64,000 nt of DNA from Chloroflexota bacterium (GCA_028874195.1 JAPPLM010000044.1:37127-101126), one strand, 5' to 3'. Positions 32,729-42,273 are shown, counted from the first letter of the stretch. Notes: a model not told the origin generated them from the letters alone. Numbers and translations: made by a program.

Positions 32729-32926
32729 ATGAGTGAAGGGAAGAATTCTTCTAAAGATAAAGAAACCGTATCCACCGAAACGGAGAGTGTGGAACCGGCC
32801 AGTGGTGAGATGACCGAAGACGAATTGGACCAAGCTGTTGGTGGGGTTGGCACTGTTGATGAACAGCCTCCCCTGAACACCGGTGATAGCGCCGGCAGAG
32901 GTTGGTGGAACGATCCAAACGAGTAG
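32729..32926 (+). CDS. Double-glycine leader peptide precursor (NHLP-type bacteriocin/RiPP candidate)
   Basis: 65 residues from ATG 32729, placed 8 bases after GGAGG; a GTG at 32687 would add 14. The acidic, Ser/Thr/Glu-rich leader (residues 1-39) ends in MTEDELDQAVGG, the double-glycine cleavage pattern read by C39 peptidases. The predicted core is 26 residues, VGTVDEQPPLNTGDSAGRGW then WNDPNE, with no Cys and few Ser/Thr. A strong terminator follows 25 bases later, and the exporter genes begin 480 bases downstream. No known precursor family is recognised. Identity as a secreted peptide is inferred from leader and context. Confidence 0.72.
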   Translation: MSEGKNSSKDKETVSTETESVEPASGEMTEDELDQAVGGVGTVDEQPPLNTGDSAGRGWWNDPNE

Positions 32927-32950
32927 ACTGATCGAGATCGTCTGACTGGT

Positions 32951-32985
32951 ACGATGGGCTCACAACGGAGCCCATCGTGCTTTTT
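32951..32985 (+). terminator. Rho-independent terminator after the precursor gene
   Basis: ACGATGGGCTC (32951-32961) pairs perfectly with GAGCCCATCGT (32968-32978), with loop ACAACG, followed by GCTTTTTCT. It would end most transcripts after the precursor, giving high precursor and low exporter expression if any read-through occurs. Confidence 0.85.
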
Positions 32986-33408
32986 CTGTAGCTTGACGCG
33001 CTATTGCCAGACATGTTTCTACAGGGTGAGAGCAGCGTCACCAAAAGCGATGCGCTACACGCCTGCCGCGAGCAGGGAGTTCGCGATCCAGATTCTTCTG
33101 TGCCTGCGAGACGGCGGCTGATTACGACAAAGCATCTTGTCCGAGCCTCAGATAGGGGCGCTTCCTGCCCATAGAAACCGGCAAAGCTAGCCGGGCTTGC
33201 CCAACGCATTCATGCGGGATGCCATAACAGGGTCTGCTGCTCTTGGCCGAACGCGCGCGACAGCGGGTTCCACCTCGTCATGGGCCGTGCACGTGGCACT
33301 CTGAGGCAGACTGCGGTCTTCTGGGGGTTTCTTGCATTGAAGCGGGCATGAACGTGTGTCATTCCATTAGGGACCCGTAGTGCGATAGAATAGCCAGCGA
33401 ATTGTAGT
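32986..33408. other. Gap between precursor terminator and exporter genes
   Basis: 423 bases. I looked for a second GG-leader frame on both strands and saw none. Antisense frames are low-complexity and unsupported. A promoter for the exporter genes is expected here but not identified. Confidence 0.4.
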
Positions 33409-33435
33409 TTGTCTTGCTGGGAAACGCTGGGAGCG

Positions 33436-34329
33436 GTGGCGTTGAAGAACAACCGTCGTCTCTTTCGCGAGGAAGCATTCGCCCGCAGAGGAAAGACGGA
33501 ACCCCTCAACGGCCTGTTGCGTGTAACGGCGCCCCACGAGTGGATTCTGTTGGTTTGCCTGGGTCTTGGCGTGTTGGGTCTGGTGGCTTGGGGACTTTGG
33601 GGCAGCGTCGAACAAAGTGTTTCGGCACGGTGCGTGTTTGCTCAGCCGGGCGATCGTTTTGCGGTCGTCGCTGACTTCTCAGGAACTGTCGTGGACCTCT
33701 TGGTGGAAGTCGGCGATGAAGTTGAAGCGGGGCAGCCCATTGCTAGGCTCAGGTCCCCCGAGTTGCGCCGGGAGATTGCAATCGCCCGCTCCCGCGTTGC
33801 AATCCTGGAAGGCAAAGACGCAGCGACGTCCGCTGCCCTCGACGTGGCTCGTTCGGAGCTGACTGCGCTAGAAGCACGCGAGTCTGCCGGCGAGTTCCTT
33901 ACCACGCCATACGGCGGGATAATCACCGTCTACGACTTGTCCCTAGGACAGTCGGTAGCGGTGGGTACGACAGTGGCGAATGTCCGCGTTGCTGACAGGG
34001 ACGAGCTTGAGGCGGTCGCAGTGGTCTTGCCGGAGAGTGCAATGCGCCTTGCTGTCGGCATGGAAGCGCACATATTGGCTCTGGGCCATGATGGGCGAGA
34101 TACTGAAGCGCTGCAGGCCGAAGTGACCTCTATTTCAACACAGGCGGTCACACCGCCTCACTGGCTGACGGCCTTTGGACTCTCAGCCATGCCGCGCGGC
34201 CACGTGGTCGGCTTGGTCCTGCTCCAGGGTCCACCCTCTGTGTTAGCGGACGGAGATCCGTGCCAACTGCGGATCGTTGTGCGTAAGGCCTCGCCCGCGC
34301 GCTTGCTGCTATCGTCCGGGTCCAATTAA
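33436..34329 (+). CDS. HlyD-like membrane fusion protein (NHLM-type secretion adaptor)
   Basis: About 297 residues from GTG 33436 (TTG 33409 and TTG 33442 are alternatives). After LFREEAFARRGK comes one membrane segment (WILLVCLGLGVLGLVAWGLWG), then a lipoyl/biotinyl hairpin half (FSGTVVDLLVEVGDEVEAGQPIARL), a helical stretch with ELRREIAIARSRVAILEG, the second lipoyl half (TPYGGIITVYDLSLGQSVAVG) and a beta-barrel. The order fits adaptors that dock NHLP peptide exporters. It is followed after 14 bases by the peptidase-ABC gene. Confidence 0.82.
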   Translation: MALKNNRRLFREEAFARRGKTEPLNGLLRVTAPHEWILLVCLGLGVLGLVAWGLWGSVEQSVSARCVFAQPGDRFAVVADFSGTVVDLLVEVGDEVEAGQPIARLRSPELRREIAIARSRVAILEGKDAATSAALDVARSELTALEARESAGEFLTTPYGGIITVYDLSLGQSVAVGTTVANVRVADRDELEAVAVVLPESAMRLAVGMEAHILALGHDGRDTEALQAEVTSISTQAVTPPHWLTAFGLSAMPRGHVVGLVLLQGPPSVLADGDPCQLRIVVRKASPARLLLSSGSN

Positions 34330-34343
34330 GGCGGCTTGGTGCT

Positions 34344-36344
34344 ATGCCAGCGAGTGCGATGGAGATGTCTACGAGGAAGCGCTTGCGCACGCCGCTCTTC
34401 CCACAGCTTGAGACGTCTGAATGCGGCGCTGCCTGCTTGGGCATAGTGCTTGCCCACTACGGTCGGTGGGAACCCATAGAGAAACTGCGGGACGCATGCG
34501 GAGTCAGCCGTGACGGTACCAGCGCGGCAGACATTGTACGGGCAGCGCGGAAGTTCGATCTGCAGGTCACGGGCTGGCGAAGAGAAATCAGCCAGTTGCA
34601 CGACATTGAGTTGCCTGCGATCCTCTTTTGGGAATTCAACCACTTTTTGGTTCTCGAAGGAATCGACAAGGGACGCTATCACCTAAACGACCCTGCCAAC
34701 GGCCGTCGCACGGTGAGTGAGGAGACATTCGACCGGTCTTTCACCGGTGTGGTACTCACAGCGAAGCCTGGGCCGAATTTCCTTGTGGGTAGCTTTCGGC
34801 CCGGTAGCATGCGCGAGCTCTTGTCGTGGCTGCGTGATGTCAAATCCCCGCTCGCGTTCGTTGCCATATGCGGCCTCCTGCTTGCGGTGCCGGGTCTTTT
34901 TCTCCCCATCCTCTTGAGCATATTCGTCGATTACGTCCTCGGAGAAGCGGAAAGGACGTGGGGTGTGCTCCTGGTCGCGGCAGCGGCGGCAACCGGTGGT
35001 CTGGTGTACCTGCTCACGTGGCTCCAGCAACATGCGCTGCGCCGACTCGCCGTTCGTCTTGCGGTTGTTCACGCGGAACGTATGCTCTCTCGTCTCTTCC
35101 GACTGCCTGTAGAGTTCTTCGCGCACCGCTACACGGGGGATCTGACGTCTCGGGTGCAGTTGATAAACGAGGTTGCCAGCGGCTCGTCGCGGCACTTCGT
35201 CGGCATCATGATAGAGCTTGTCATGAGCGCGTTGTTCTTGGTCTTGATGATCCTCTATGATCCTTTGCTCGCCGCTGTCGTCGCTGCTCTCGGATTTGCC
35301 AACATAGTGCTCATGCGCATCCTTAGCCGGCTCCACAGCGACGAGAACCGCCAATTACGGCGCGAGCAAGCGCTGCTCTTCGGTACCGGATCGTCAGTTC
35401 TCCGCGACATAGATACGTTGCAAGCGACTGCAACTGAGGACGGCTTCTTCGCCCGTTGGGCGGGATACCAGGCCCGTGAGCTCGTGGCCCGGCAGAAGTT
35501 CGCGGAGCTTGGCTACATCATTGCGTCATTGCCGCGGCTGTTCCTCATGCTGGGTGGCGTGGCAGTCTTGGGTCTCGGTGGTTGGAAGGTTATGTCCGGC
35601 GACATGACGATCGGCATGCTGATGGGGTTCTACGTGGTAGCGGGCAACTTTCTCCAGCCAATAGGGCGGTTCGTGCAGTTCGCGGACACGTTTCAAATAC
35701 TCGAGGCAGACCTACAGCGCATAGGCGACATCCTGGCAGCCCCTGAGGACCCCGCCCTGAAATCTCTCAGCAAATCGAAAAGCGGGAAGATCGCTACTTT
35801 GGGGGGAAGGTTGCGTTTGGCAGGCAAGATCGAGCTACGAAATGTTACGTTTGGCTACCATAGGCACCGTCCGCCTCTCATCGAGAATTTCAGCCTTACC
35901 ATCGAACCTGGCCAACGGGTGGCGTTGGTCGGTCCCACGGGATCAGGAAAGTCTACGCTCCTCAAGCTGGTCAGCGGTGAATACACGCCGTGGTCGGGCG
36001 AAATCCTCTTCGACGGCGTGCCGCGCAACGAGATTCCTCGCGAAATATTGACCCAATCGATATCCATCGTGGATCAGCAGATTTTCCTGTTTGCAGCATC
36101 CGTGCGTGACAATCTGACGATGTGGAACCCGACGGCGCCGGATGAACAGGTGGTTGCTGCCGCTCAGGACGCGTTGATCCACAGTGAAATCATGAGCCGC
36201 GCATCCGGCTATGAGACAAGGGTAGAGGAAGGGGGCACGAACTTTAGCGGCGGCCAGCGCCAGCGCCTGGAGATCGCCCGCGCCCTCGTCGATAACCCTC
36301 GGTGCTCTTTCTCGATGAGGCCACCAGCACGCTCGATGCCGTGA
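34344..36344 (+). CDS. C39 peptidase-ABC exporter (NHLP type), frameshifted near the 3' end
   Basis: 666 residues as read. Residues 15-140 form the C39 leader peptidase with catalytic C27 (SECGAACL), H100 (FNHFLVLEG) and D116 (LNDPANG). Six membrane segments fill residues 160-440, then the ABC domain with Walker [10 protein letters not shown] near 530 and signature NFSGGQRQR near 633. The frame then shifts after DNPR: the Walker B FLDEATS and H-loop are encoded one frame over at 36302-36538. Inserting one G in the CGG-TG junction near 36301 restores a 731-residue product, the usual family length. The role is to cut the GG leader and export the peptide. Confidence 0.85.
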   Translation: MPASAMEMSTRKRLRTPLFPQLETSECGAACLGIVLAHYGRWEPIEKLRDACGVSRDGTSAADIVRAARKFDLQVTGWRREISQLHDIELPAILFWEFNHFLVLEGIDKGRYHLNDPANGRRTVSEETFDRSFTGVVLTAKPGPNFLVGSFRPGSMRELLSWLRDVKSPLAFVAICGLLLAVPGLFLPILLSIFVDYVLGEAERTWGVLLVAAAAATGGLVYLLTWLQQHALRRLAVRLAVVHAERMLSRLFRLPVEFFAHRYTGDLTSRVQLINEVASGSSRHFVGIMIELVMSALFLVLMILYDPLLAAVVAALGFANIVLMRILSRLHSDENRQLRREQALLFGTGSSVLRDIDTLQATATEDGFFARWAGYQARELVARQKFAELGYIIASLPRLFLMLGGVAVLGLGGWKVMSGDMTIGMLMGFYVVAGNFLQPIGRFVQFADTFQILEADLQRIGDILAAPEDPALKSLSKSKSGKIATLGGRLRLAGKIELRNVTFGYHRHRPPLIENFSLTIEPGQRVALVGPTGSGKSTLLKLVSGEYTPWSGEILFDGVPRNEIPREILTQSISIVDQQIFLFAASVRDNLTMWNPTAPDEQVVAAAQDALIHSEIMSRASGYETRVEEGGTNFSGGQRQRLEIARALVDNPRCSFSMRPPARSMP

Positions 36345-36538
36345 GTGAGATGCGCATTGACGGCAGCTTACGGCGCCGCGGCTGTACCTGCATGATCGTT
36401 GCCCATCGCTTGAGCACCATTCGCGACTGCGATCAGATTGTCGTGCTCGACCACGGACATCAGGTGCAGAGCGGTACGCATGAGGAACTTGTAGCCGAGA
36501 CGCAAGGCGTGTACTCCCAACTTATCCACGCACAGTGA
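36302..36538 (+). pseudogene. Out-of-frame 3' end of the C39 peptidase-ABC exporter
   Basis: Encodes [15 protein letters not shown] (Walker B and D-loop), [19 protein letters not shown] (H-loop) and the domain end. It is the direct continuation of the 34344 gene in the +1 frame and has no ribosome site of its own. Without it the ATPase lacks the catalytic Glu. This is either a true mutation or a sequencing deletion in a G run. Confidence 0.75.
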
Positions 36539-36569
36539 CCAAGCGTACCAACCAACAGGGAAGGCAGTA

Positions 36570-39485
36570 TTGACACGCAGGCGATTTCAGCGGCTCAGCG
36601 AGCTCGCAGTCGAAATTGGCACGCCGGTTGCCAGCGCCGGTAACCTTCCCATCCACTTGGATGATCCGGGTGTTGCTTGGTTCGTCGAGCGCGGCGCGCT
36701 GGATGTATTTCTTGTCGAGTACCAGGATGAGGAGCCCTCTTCTAGCGCAAAACACGTGCTCCGCGCTGAGGAGAGCCGCTTGGTATTCGGCGTCGGCGAG
36801 AGCAAGAATCTGGTCACTATCGCCAAAGGCAGTCCGAATTGCAGGCTGCGCCGTGTTCAGCTTGACGACGTCTTGCAACATGAGATTGTAGAGCAGTTGG
36901 CGGGTCAAGTTGACGCCTGGGTCGTGGAATTTGCGGCCGCGGTGGCATTGCAGATTGAACCGCGTCCTCGTCCCAACGTGCTGCTCGATCCCAGAGACCC
37001 GCCGGAGGCGCTGGATGTGTCGAGCGGTTCGGTGGTGTCGAGCCGACCCGGTGGCGTCATGTGGGTGACTATAGGAAATGCCGAGGCAACGTACCTGGGG
37101 ACCGAAGAGCGGGATGCCGCGGGCTCCGGGGTGATACCGCTCACTGCCGATACCTGGCTCACGCTGCAGAGCCCGGCGTGTATTTCCGGCCACGCAACCC
37201 GCGAGCTATGCAACCAGGACACCCTTATACAGGCTCTCGCGGAGTTTCACCGGCTTATGCTCGGAGCCGAGCAAATCAGCCGCCTTCTGCTTTTGGCCGA
37301 CGAGGCGAACGAGCAAACTGCCCGCACCATACATCGGCGGCGTGACGAAGAACGCGCAAGACAGAGCCTCTTTGGCGTCCTTGGTTCTCCGTACCCGGCG
37401 GCTAACGACAGGGGTTCCGCGCTCTTGGCGGCCCTGCACGTAATTGGCAAGCGAGAGAGTATTGCGTTTCGACCTCCTTCCCGCCGGCGGGTTTCGGTCG
37501 ATGAGGAATTCTCCCTAAAGGAAATCCTAGAAACGTCGGGAGTGCGCAGCCGCAAAGTGCAGTTGACGGTAGAAGAGCATTGGTGGGAGGGAGACAGCGG
37601 CGCTATGTTGGGCTTTCGGCAAGAGGATGGGTGGCCGCTCGCGTTGCTGCCCGGTGTGAGCGGCCGCTATCGCGCGCTTGACCCGGTTACGGGAGAATCC
37701 ACCCGTCTCAACGCAAAACGTGCAGCCGGCATCCAACAGGACGGTTGGATGTTCTATCGCTCCTTACCGGATGACCGCCCGGTGGGAACCAAAGACATAC
37801 TGAGACTTGCTACGCAGGGCATGTCCGGCGACTTGGGGCGATTCGCGGGGGCTGGTCTCATTGCCAGCCTCCTCATGTTGGCCCCCGCAATTGCCGTTGG
37901 GCTGCTGGCAGACTGGGTGCTGCCGGGCGCGATTGACAGCATGTTGGTTCAGATCGTCGTCGTACTCCTTGTGTTGGCGCTTGTGGGGACGCTGTTGCAC
38001 ATACTGCGCGGCACGGCAATGATGCGCCTGGAGGGACGGGCCACGGCTCGGGTCAGCGCGGCGCTTTGGGATCGCTTGCTGGCGCTCCCGACACGCTTCT
38101 TCAGAAACTTCACCGCCGGCGAACTGGCCGTGCGGATGTCAGCCTTTCAAGTGCTGCGCGACCAAGTGTCGGGAGTGGTTGCCAACGCCGTCATCTCATT
38201 CGTCTTCTTGCTCCCGATGCTCATCCTCCTCTTTGTCTACGACACGGCTCTGGCATGGCTGATGCTTGGTACCGGGATGTTCTCGCTTGCGATTACACTG
38301 GTGTTCGGTCTCTTGCAGGTCGGACCACAACGCCGTTTCTATGCTGCTTCGCGACACCTTGCCGGTGAACTCTTCCAGTTTATTAATGGCATCAGCAAGC
38401 TCCGTTCGGCCGGCGCCGAAGCTTCAGCATTTGCGGCATGGGCGCGAGGCTACCGGGAACAGCAACTCGCTCAATTGCAGATCGGCAAACTGAATGAACA
38501 TCTCGTCGCCTTTAGTGCAGCGATGCCGGCCTTCATGAGCGCCGCCATCTTCGGAGTCGCGCTCTGGAACGGTCCCGACCGGCTTGAATTGGGAAACTTC
38601 CTCGTTGTCTACGCGGTATCCATTACGTTCTACGCATCAGTAGTGGGTTTGGGCTACTCGTTCGAGGTTATTGCGGCCGCATTGCCGGGGTACGAGCAGG
38701 TAAAGCCAATACTGACTGCGGTGCCGGACAACCGCACGCCCCCGGCCGTGCCAGTAGACCTCAGTGGGGAGGTGCGCTTCGACCGCGTGAGCTTCCAATA
38801 CACGCAGGAGGGGCCACAGATCATCGATGATGTATCGATTCACGCGCGTCCTGGCGAGTTCATCGCCATCGTCGGTGAATCGGGCGCCGGCAAGAGCACG
38901 TCGCTGCGGTTAGCGTTGGGTCTGGAGACGCCGTCAGCCGGGGGCATCTACTACGACGGTCGCGACCTTGCCCACCTCGACCGGCGTTCCGTCCGCCGCC
39001 AGATTGGCGTCGTGACACAGGACGGCGCGCTCAAGCCCGGGAACCTCCTGGACAACATCATCGGCTTTGGAGATGACTTGACAATCGATGACGCCTGGCG
39101 GGCAGCCAAACTCGCTGCCGTAGACGGCGACATTGCCGCTATGCCGATGCAGATGTTTACTGCCGTCGGCGATAGAGCCTCTACCTTTTCCGGCGGACAG
39201 ATCCAACGCATCCGCATCGCGGCAGCGTTAGTGCGTGAACCGCGCGTCGTGTTTCTCGATGAGGCCACCAGTTGGCTCGATGCAAAGAGCCAGGCCCAAG
39301 TCATGGAGGGTATTGAGAGCCTTGCAGCCACACGAATTGTAATCGCCCATCGGCTTTCCACTATCCGCATGGCGCAACGCATCTACGTGTTCCACCAAGG
39401 ACGCGTGGTGCAAGAAGGGAGCTTTATTGCTCTCTACCAGACGGAAGGACGCTTTCGCGATTTGGTGCAGCGGCAGATGACGTGA
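36570..39485 (+). CDS. NHLP-type ABC exporter, permease/ATPase without peptidase
   Basis: 971 residues from TTG 36570, 5 bases after GGGAAGG. Residues 1-380 are a cytosolic, cNMP-binding-like and uncharacterised region (FVERGALDVFLVEY near 30) that replaces the C39 peptidase. Residues 410-710 hold the six-helix permease. The ATPase follows with Walker A GESGAGKST near 768, signature TFSGGQIQR near 872, Walker B VVFLDEATS and H-loop IVIAHRLST. The layout matches the second ABC subunit of NHLP bacteriocin systems. It starts 31 bases after the broken exporter, so all three transport genes form one operon. Confidence 0.87.
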   Translation: MTRRRFQRLSELAVEIGTPVASAGNLPIHLDDPGVAWFVERGALDVFLVEYQDEEPSSSAKHVLRAEESRLVFGVGESKNLVTIAKGSPNCRLRRVQLDDVLQHEIVEQLAGQVDAWVVEFAAAVALQIEPRPRPNVLLDPRDPPEALDVSSGSVVSSRPGGVMWVTIGNAEATYLGTEERDAAGSGVIPLTADTWLTLQSPACISGHATRELCNQDTLIQALAEFHRLMLGAEQISRLLLLADEANEQTARTIHRRRDEERARQSLFGVLGSPYPAANDRGSALLAALHVIGKRESIAFRPPSRRRVSVDEEFSLKEILETSGVRSRKVQLTVEEHWWEGDSGAMLGFRQEDGWPLALLPGVSGRYRALDPVTGESTRLNAKRAAGIQQDGWMFYRSLPDDRPVGTKDILRLATQGMSGDLGRFAGAGLIASLLMLAPAIAVGLLADWVLPGAIDSMLVQIVVVLLVLALVGTLLHILRGTAMMRLEGRATARVSAALWDRLLALPTRFFRNFTAGELAVRMSAFQVLRDQVSGVVANAVISFVFLLPMLILLFVYDTALAWLMLGTGMFSLAITLVFGLLQVGPQRRFYAASRHLAGELFQFINGISKLRSAGAEASAFAAWARGYREQQLAQLQIGKLNEHLVAFSAAMPAFMSAAIFGVALWNGPDRLELGNFLVVYAVSITFYASVVGLGYSFEVIAAALPGYEQVKPILTAVPDNRTPPAVPVDLSGEVRFDRVSFQYTQEGPQIIDDVSIHARPGEFIAIVGESGAGKSTSLRLALGLETPSAGGIYYDGRDLAHLDRRSVRRQIGVVTQDGALKPGNLLDNIIGFGDDLTIDDAWRAAKLAAVDGDIAAMPMQMFTAVGDRASTFSGGQIQRIRIAAALVREPRVVFLDEATSWLDAKSQAQVMEGIESLAATRIVIAHRLSTIRMAQRIYVFHQGRVVQEGSFIALYQTEGRFRDLVQRQMT

Positions 39486-39488
39486 GCG

Positions 39489-39554
39489 ACTGGTCAGCGA
39501 GCAGAACTGGAAGGCGATATGTTGTCGCTTGACCAGTGAATAATGGTTTTTTTT
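39489..39554 (+). terminator. Probable terminator after the exporter operon
   Basis: ACTGGTCAGCGA (39489-39500) pairs with TCGCTTGACCAGT (39525-39537) with one bulge and a 24-base loop, followed 9 bases later by eight Ts (39547-39554). The loop and gap are long, so efficiency may be moderate. Confidence 0.55.
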
Positions 39555-39566
39555 GGAGTGTTAGTT

Positions 39567-40628
39567 GTGTCACGTAGACAGGATTCCAATTATCAGACTG
39601 AGGAATTGCGTAAAGCCCTTGAGCACTTAGATCGGCGTGCTGTTGGAACGGAAGTTCTTCAAGAAACTCGCAGGAAACTCGATCAGTTGCCAAAGCTCAA
39701 TCTTCGCGACAAAGGCAACCGTGAGAACCGTGCCCACGTCTGGGTATCTCTAGTTGAAGCAATGTACGCTGCTGGGCGCGTAACTAAAGCTGAATACACT
39801 CATTTACTTGCTATCTTTCTCATCATGGTTCACCAGGATAGATGGTTTGATGGTGACTATGACGCTGACCTCAAACCTATTTCCGATCAAATCGTGCAGA
39901 TCGAACGTGCCCACGGTCTTACAGAAGATGAATACTGGCCTCCCGGTGAAGGTCCCCCAGAACACGAAGCGCTGAATCGAAACTTCGAAGCGATCCTAGA
40001 CCGTGAGCAGGGACACGTTTTTCGCGAGTTTGGTAAGACTTGGCTTGCAAACCTGTGGGAACAGGAACGGGAACGTTTTGATGAATTGTTCGAAGAAGGG
40101 CGTGTTTCTTTTTTCGAGAGCGGTGATCAAGAAGATCAGTTGACTAGGCTGATTCAGGTTTATGAGCGTGAAGCGCAATCCTGTGTTGAGGTGAGTGCCT
40201 TCTATGCGGCTTGCGCGAGTCTAGGAGCTGCGATGGAAGCCAGGCTTCTTCTGCATTGTTTAAAGAACCCTGGACAAGCCCAAGCAGCTTTCAAGAAGTG
40301 CAGCAATAGTAAGCGAGTAACGTCAAGATTCAAGAGACCCATGGACTGGAATCTGGACAGTCTGCTTAAGGTGTGCGCAGAAGCAGGTTGGCTGTCCCCA
40401 ATTGAGAGTGATCTTGGATTACATTTTCCTGAAGGATGGGGGCACCATCTCCGAGATCTTCGTAACCTCTTGCACCCTAGCCGACACTTGAGAACTAGAC
40501 CCCGTGGGGTAATTGGCAGAGAAGAATACGATGACGCTCACGCAGCTTACATGCTCTTGAAGTCGCAACTTGGTTTAGAAACTCCCCGAGAGTCGATTGA
40601 GCAAGGCATAAACGCTCTCGACGTGTAG
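39567..40628 (+). CDS. Uncharacterised protein, AT-rich, beside a methyltransferase-nuclease
   Basis: 353 residues from GTG 39567, 8 bases after GGAG; ATG 39543 would add 8 residues but lacks a ribosome site and overlaps the terminator T run. It is mostly helical. Residues 45-130 contain RENRAHVWVSLVEAMYAAGRVTKAEY. The C-terminal part (SAFYAACASLGAAMEARLLLHCL near 215, then LRDLRNLLHPSRHLRT near 290) resembles helical HEPN/DUF4145-type domains, with an RxxxxH-like RNLLHPSRH. Base composition is lower in GC than the exporter genes. It is convergent with the methyltransferase-HNH gene. Function unknown; a defence role is only guessed from context. Confidence 0.6.
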   Translation: MSRRQDSNYQTEELRKALEHLDRRAVGTEVLQETRRKLDQLPKLNLRDKGNRENRAHVWVSLVEAMYAAGRVTKAEYTHLLAIFLIMVHQDRWFDGDYDADLKPISDQIVQIERAHGLTEDEYWPPGEGPPEHEALNRNFEAILDREQGHVFREFGKTWLANLWEQERERFDELFEEGRVSFFESGDQEDQLTRLIQVYEREAQSCVEVSAFYAACASLGAAMEARLLLHCLKNPGQAQAAFKKCSNSKRVTSRFKRPMDWNLDSLLKVCAEAGWLSPIESDLGLHFPEGWGHHLRDLRNLLHPSRHLRTRPRGVIGREEYDDAHAAYMLLKSQLGLETPRESIEQGINALDV

Positions 40629-40800
40629 GCGAACATGACGACTATTGACAAAGAGGTCAAATACAAGCGGCACTTCTACCTGTGCAAGATTTCGCTCTAA
40701 AGGGAATCGCCAGCGCGTAGCTCCACTTTTGCGCTCTTTCGACATTTAGGCACGCCAGTTGTGATTTCAAATAGGACAATATGCCAAAGTAAACGACCGC

Positions 40801-42273
40801 CTAAACGAACTTCCCTACACTCTTCATCTTACTTAACTCGTTTACAAGGAACTCCTGAGTCCTGTCGCCTTTTGTGCGGTTGCAGTGACTGCACAGCAAT
40901 TGGAGATTGTCCATGTGGTCCGTGCCGCCACGCGAGCGTGGAAGAACGTGATCAACCTCGAGGACCTTGAACGGAAACTCCATCTTGCAGCCGTTGCACT
41001 GCCCTTCTTGCTTCCCAAAGAGCACGTGCTTGTTCTGACGGTAGTGAATTGGTGCGTCGATGTCCGTGCGCTTGGGCACGTCCGAGCGGGACGTTACCAG
41101 CCGGTCGTGAAACAACCCGCCCATAGCGTCCGCAAGCCGCAGCTTCACTAGCTCAACCGCTTTTGGGGAGAGGTCTATGCCAATCCACTTGCGCCCCAGC
41201 GACTCGGCGGCAACGCAAGCGGTAGCGCAACCACAGAAGGGGTCCAAGATCAAGTCTCCAGGGTTGCTGCTCGCCGTGGTGATACGTTCTAGCAGCGCCA
41301 ACGGCTTTTGTGTCGGGTAACCGATACGCTCCTTGGCTTGTGCTTGCACGGGGAGGATGTCGCTTATGAAATTATTGCACTTCTGCCCCGGCGTGGACGC
41401 AAGGTATCGCTTCAGCCTTGGCAGTCCACCTTCCTTTTGCGGCCAGTGGAGCATCCCGGCCTCGTCCAGTGCCTCTAGTCGGTCGTGGACCCCCTTGATA
41501 CTCTTGTAGCCGGGCAGTATGTTCGCCTCAATCCAATCTGCGTAAGATCCGACGCTCGGAACTGCCCAGTGCCGTCCACTTTCGGTCGGTTCTGCTTCCC
41601 TCCACGGCTCGCCGCTCTCCCCGGTTCTCGTCTCCGCCGCCGTTAGATCGGACGAACTAAACAAACCACGCTTGTCCTCGTGCCGGTAGAACTTGCGGAC
41701 ATACTCTGGGTCGTGCGGCACATATACATTGTTCCACGTTGCCCCTTGGCCCGCATAGTAGAGCAGCACGTCGTAGACACGCCCATACCGCTCGCCGTCG
41801 GAACGTCCGGTCGTCCGCTTCCACGCGATTTCATTCCTGAAGTTCGCCGCGTCAAAGATGCTGTCCATCAGCAATTTTAGGTAATGGCTTGCCGTGGAGT
41901 CGCAGTGGAGATAGATACTGCCGCTCTCTTTCAGAACGCGCTTCATTTCCAACAGCCGCACAGCCATCATGCACAAGTACGACTGCATGCCCTTACCGTG
42001 CGTCAGGCCGGCAGTCTCGATGACTCTGTACACGGCAGGCTGCTCGTCGGCGATCAGGCCCATCCACGCAACATCGAGGTCGGAGAGCGTCCACGTGTCT
42101 TTGAAAGCGGCACCCGCCGCCACGCTCCCTACCGGCGCGGCATAGGTCCGATTGGAGTTGAATGGCGGGTCAAGGTAGATGAGGTCAACGCAATTGCTGT
42201 TTAGACCTCTGAGGATGTCGAGGTTATCGCCTGTCCAGATCGTTCTGTTCGCGAAGTTGGGTTCTGTGCTCAT
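40801..42273 (-). CDS. DNA methyltransferase fused to HNH endonuclease
   Basis: 490 residues. Catalytic motif IV DPPF is at 35-38 (LIYLDPPFNSNRTY), before the SAM-binding motif I DPFCGCATA at 344, so it is a beta-class N6-adenine or N4-cytosine methylase. YPTQKPLALLERI precedes motif I, as in type III and phage-like enzymes. Residues 420-470 form an HNH nuclease: zinc Cys at 426, 429, 461 and 464, the VDHVLPRSRGG core with H442, and NLQLLCSHCN. The fusion suggests a single-protein restriction-modification enzyme. No separate restriction or specificity gene lies nearby. Confidence 0.82.
   Translation of the reverse strand: MSTEPNFANRTIWTGDNLDILRGLNSNCVDLIYLDPPFNSNRTYAAPVGSVAAGAAFKDTWTLSDLDVAWMGLIADEQPAVYRVIETAGLTHGKGMQSYLCMMAVRLLEMKRVLKESGSIYLHCDSTASHYLKLLMDSIFDAANFRNEIAWKRTTGRSDGERYGRVYDVLLYYAGQGATWNNVYVPHDPEYVRKFYRHEDKRGLFSSSDLTAAETRTGESGEPWREAEPTESGRHWAVPSVGSYADWIEANILPGYKSIKGVHDRLEALDEAGMLHWPQKEGGLPRLKRYLASTPGQKCNNFISDILPVQAQAKERIGYPTQKPLALLERITTASSNPGDLILDPFCGCATACVAAESLGRKWIGIDLSPKAVELVKLRLADAMGGLFHDRLVTSRSDVPKRTDIDAPIHYRQNKHVLFGKQEGQCNGCKMEFPFKVLEVDHVLPRSRGGTDHMDNLQLLCSHCNRTKGDRTQEFLVNELSKMKSVGKFV

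Noticed and set aside
32751..33209. 152-residue antisense frame over the precursor and terminator
   Set aside because: It covers a strong terminator and has no protein character.
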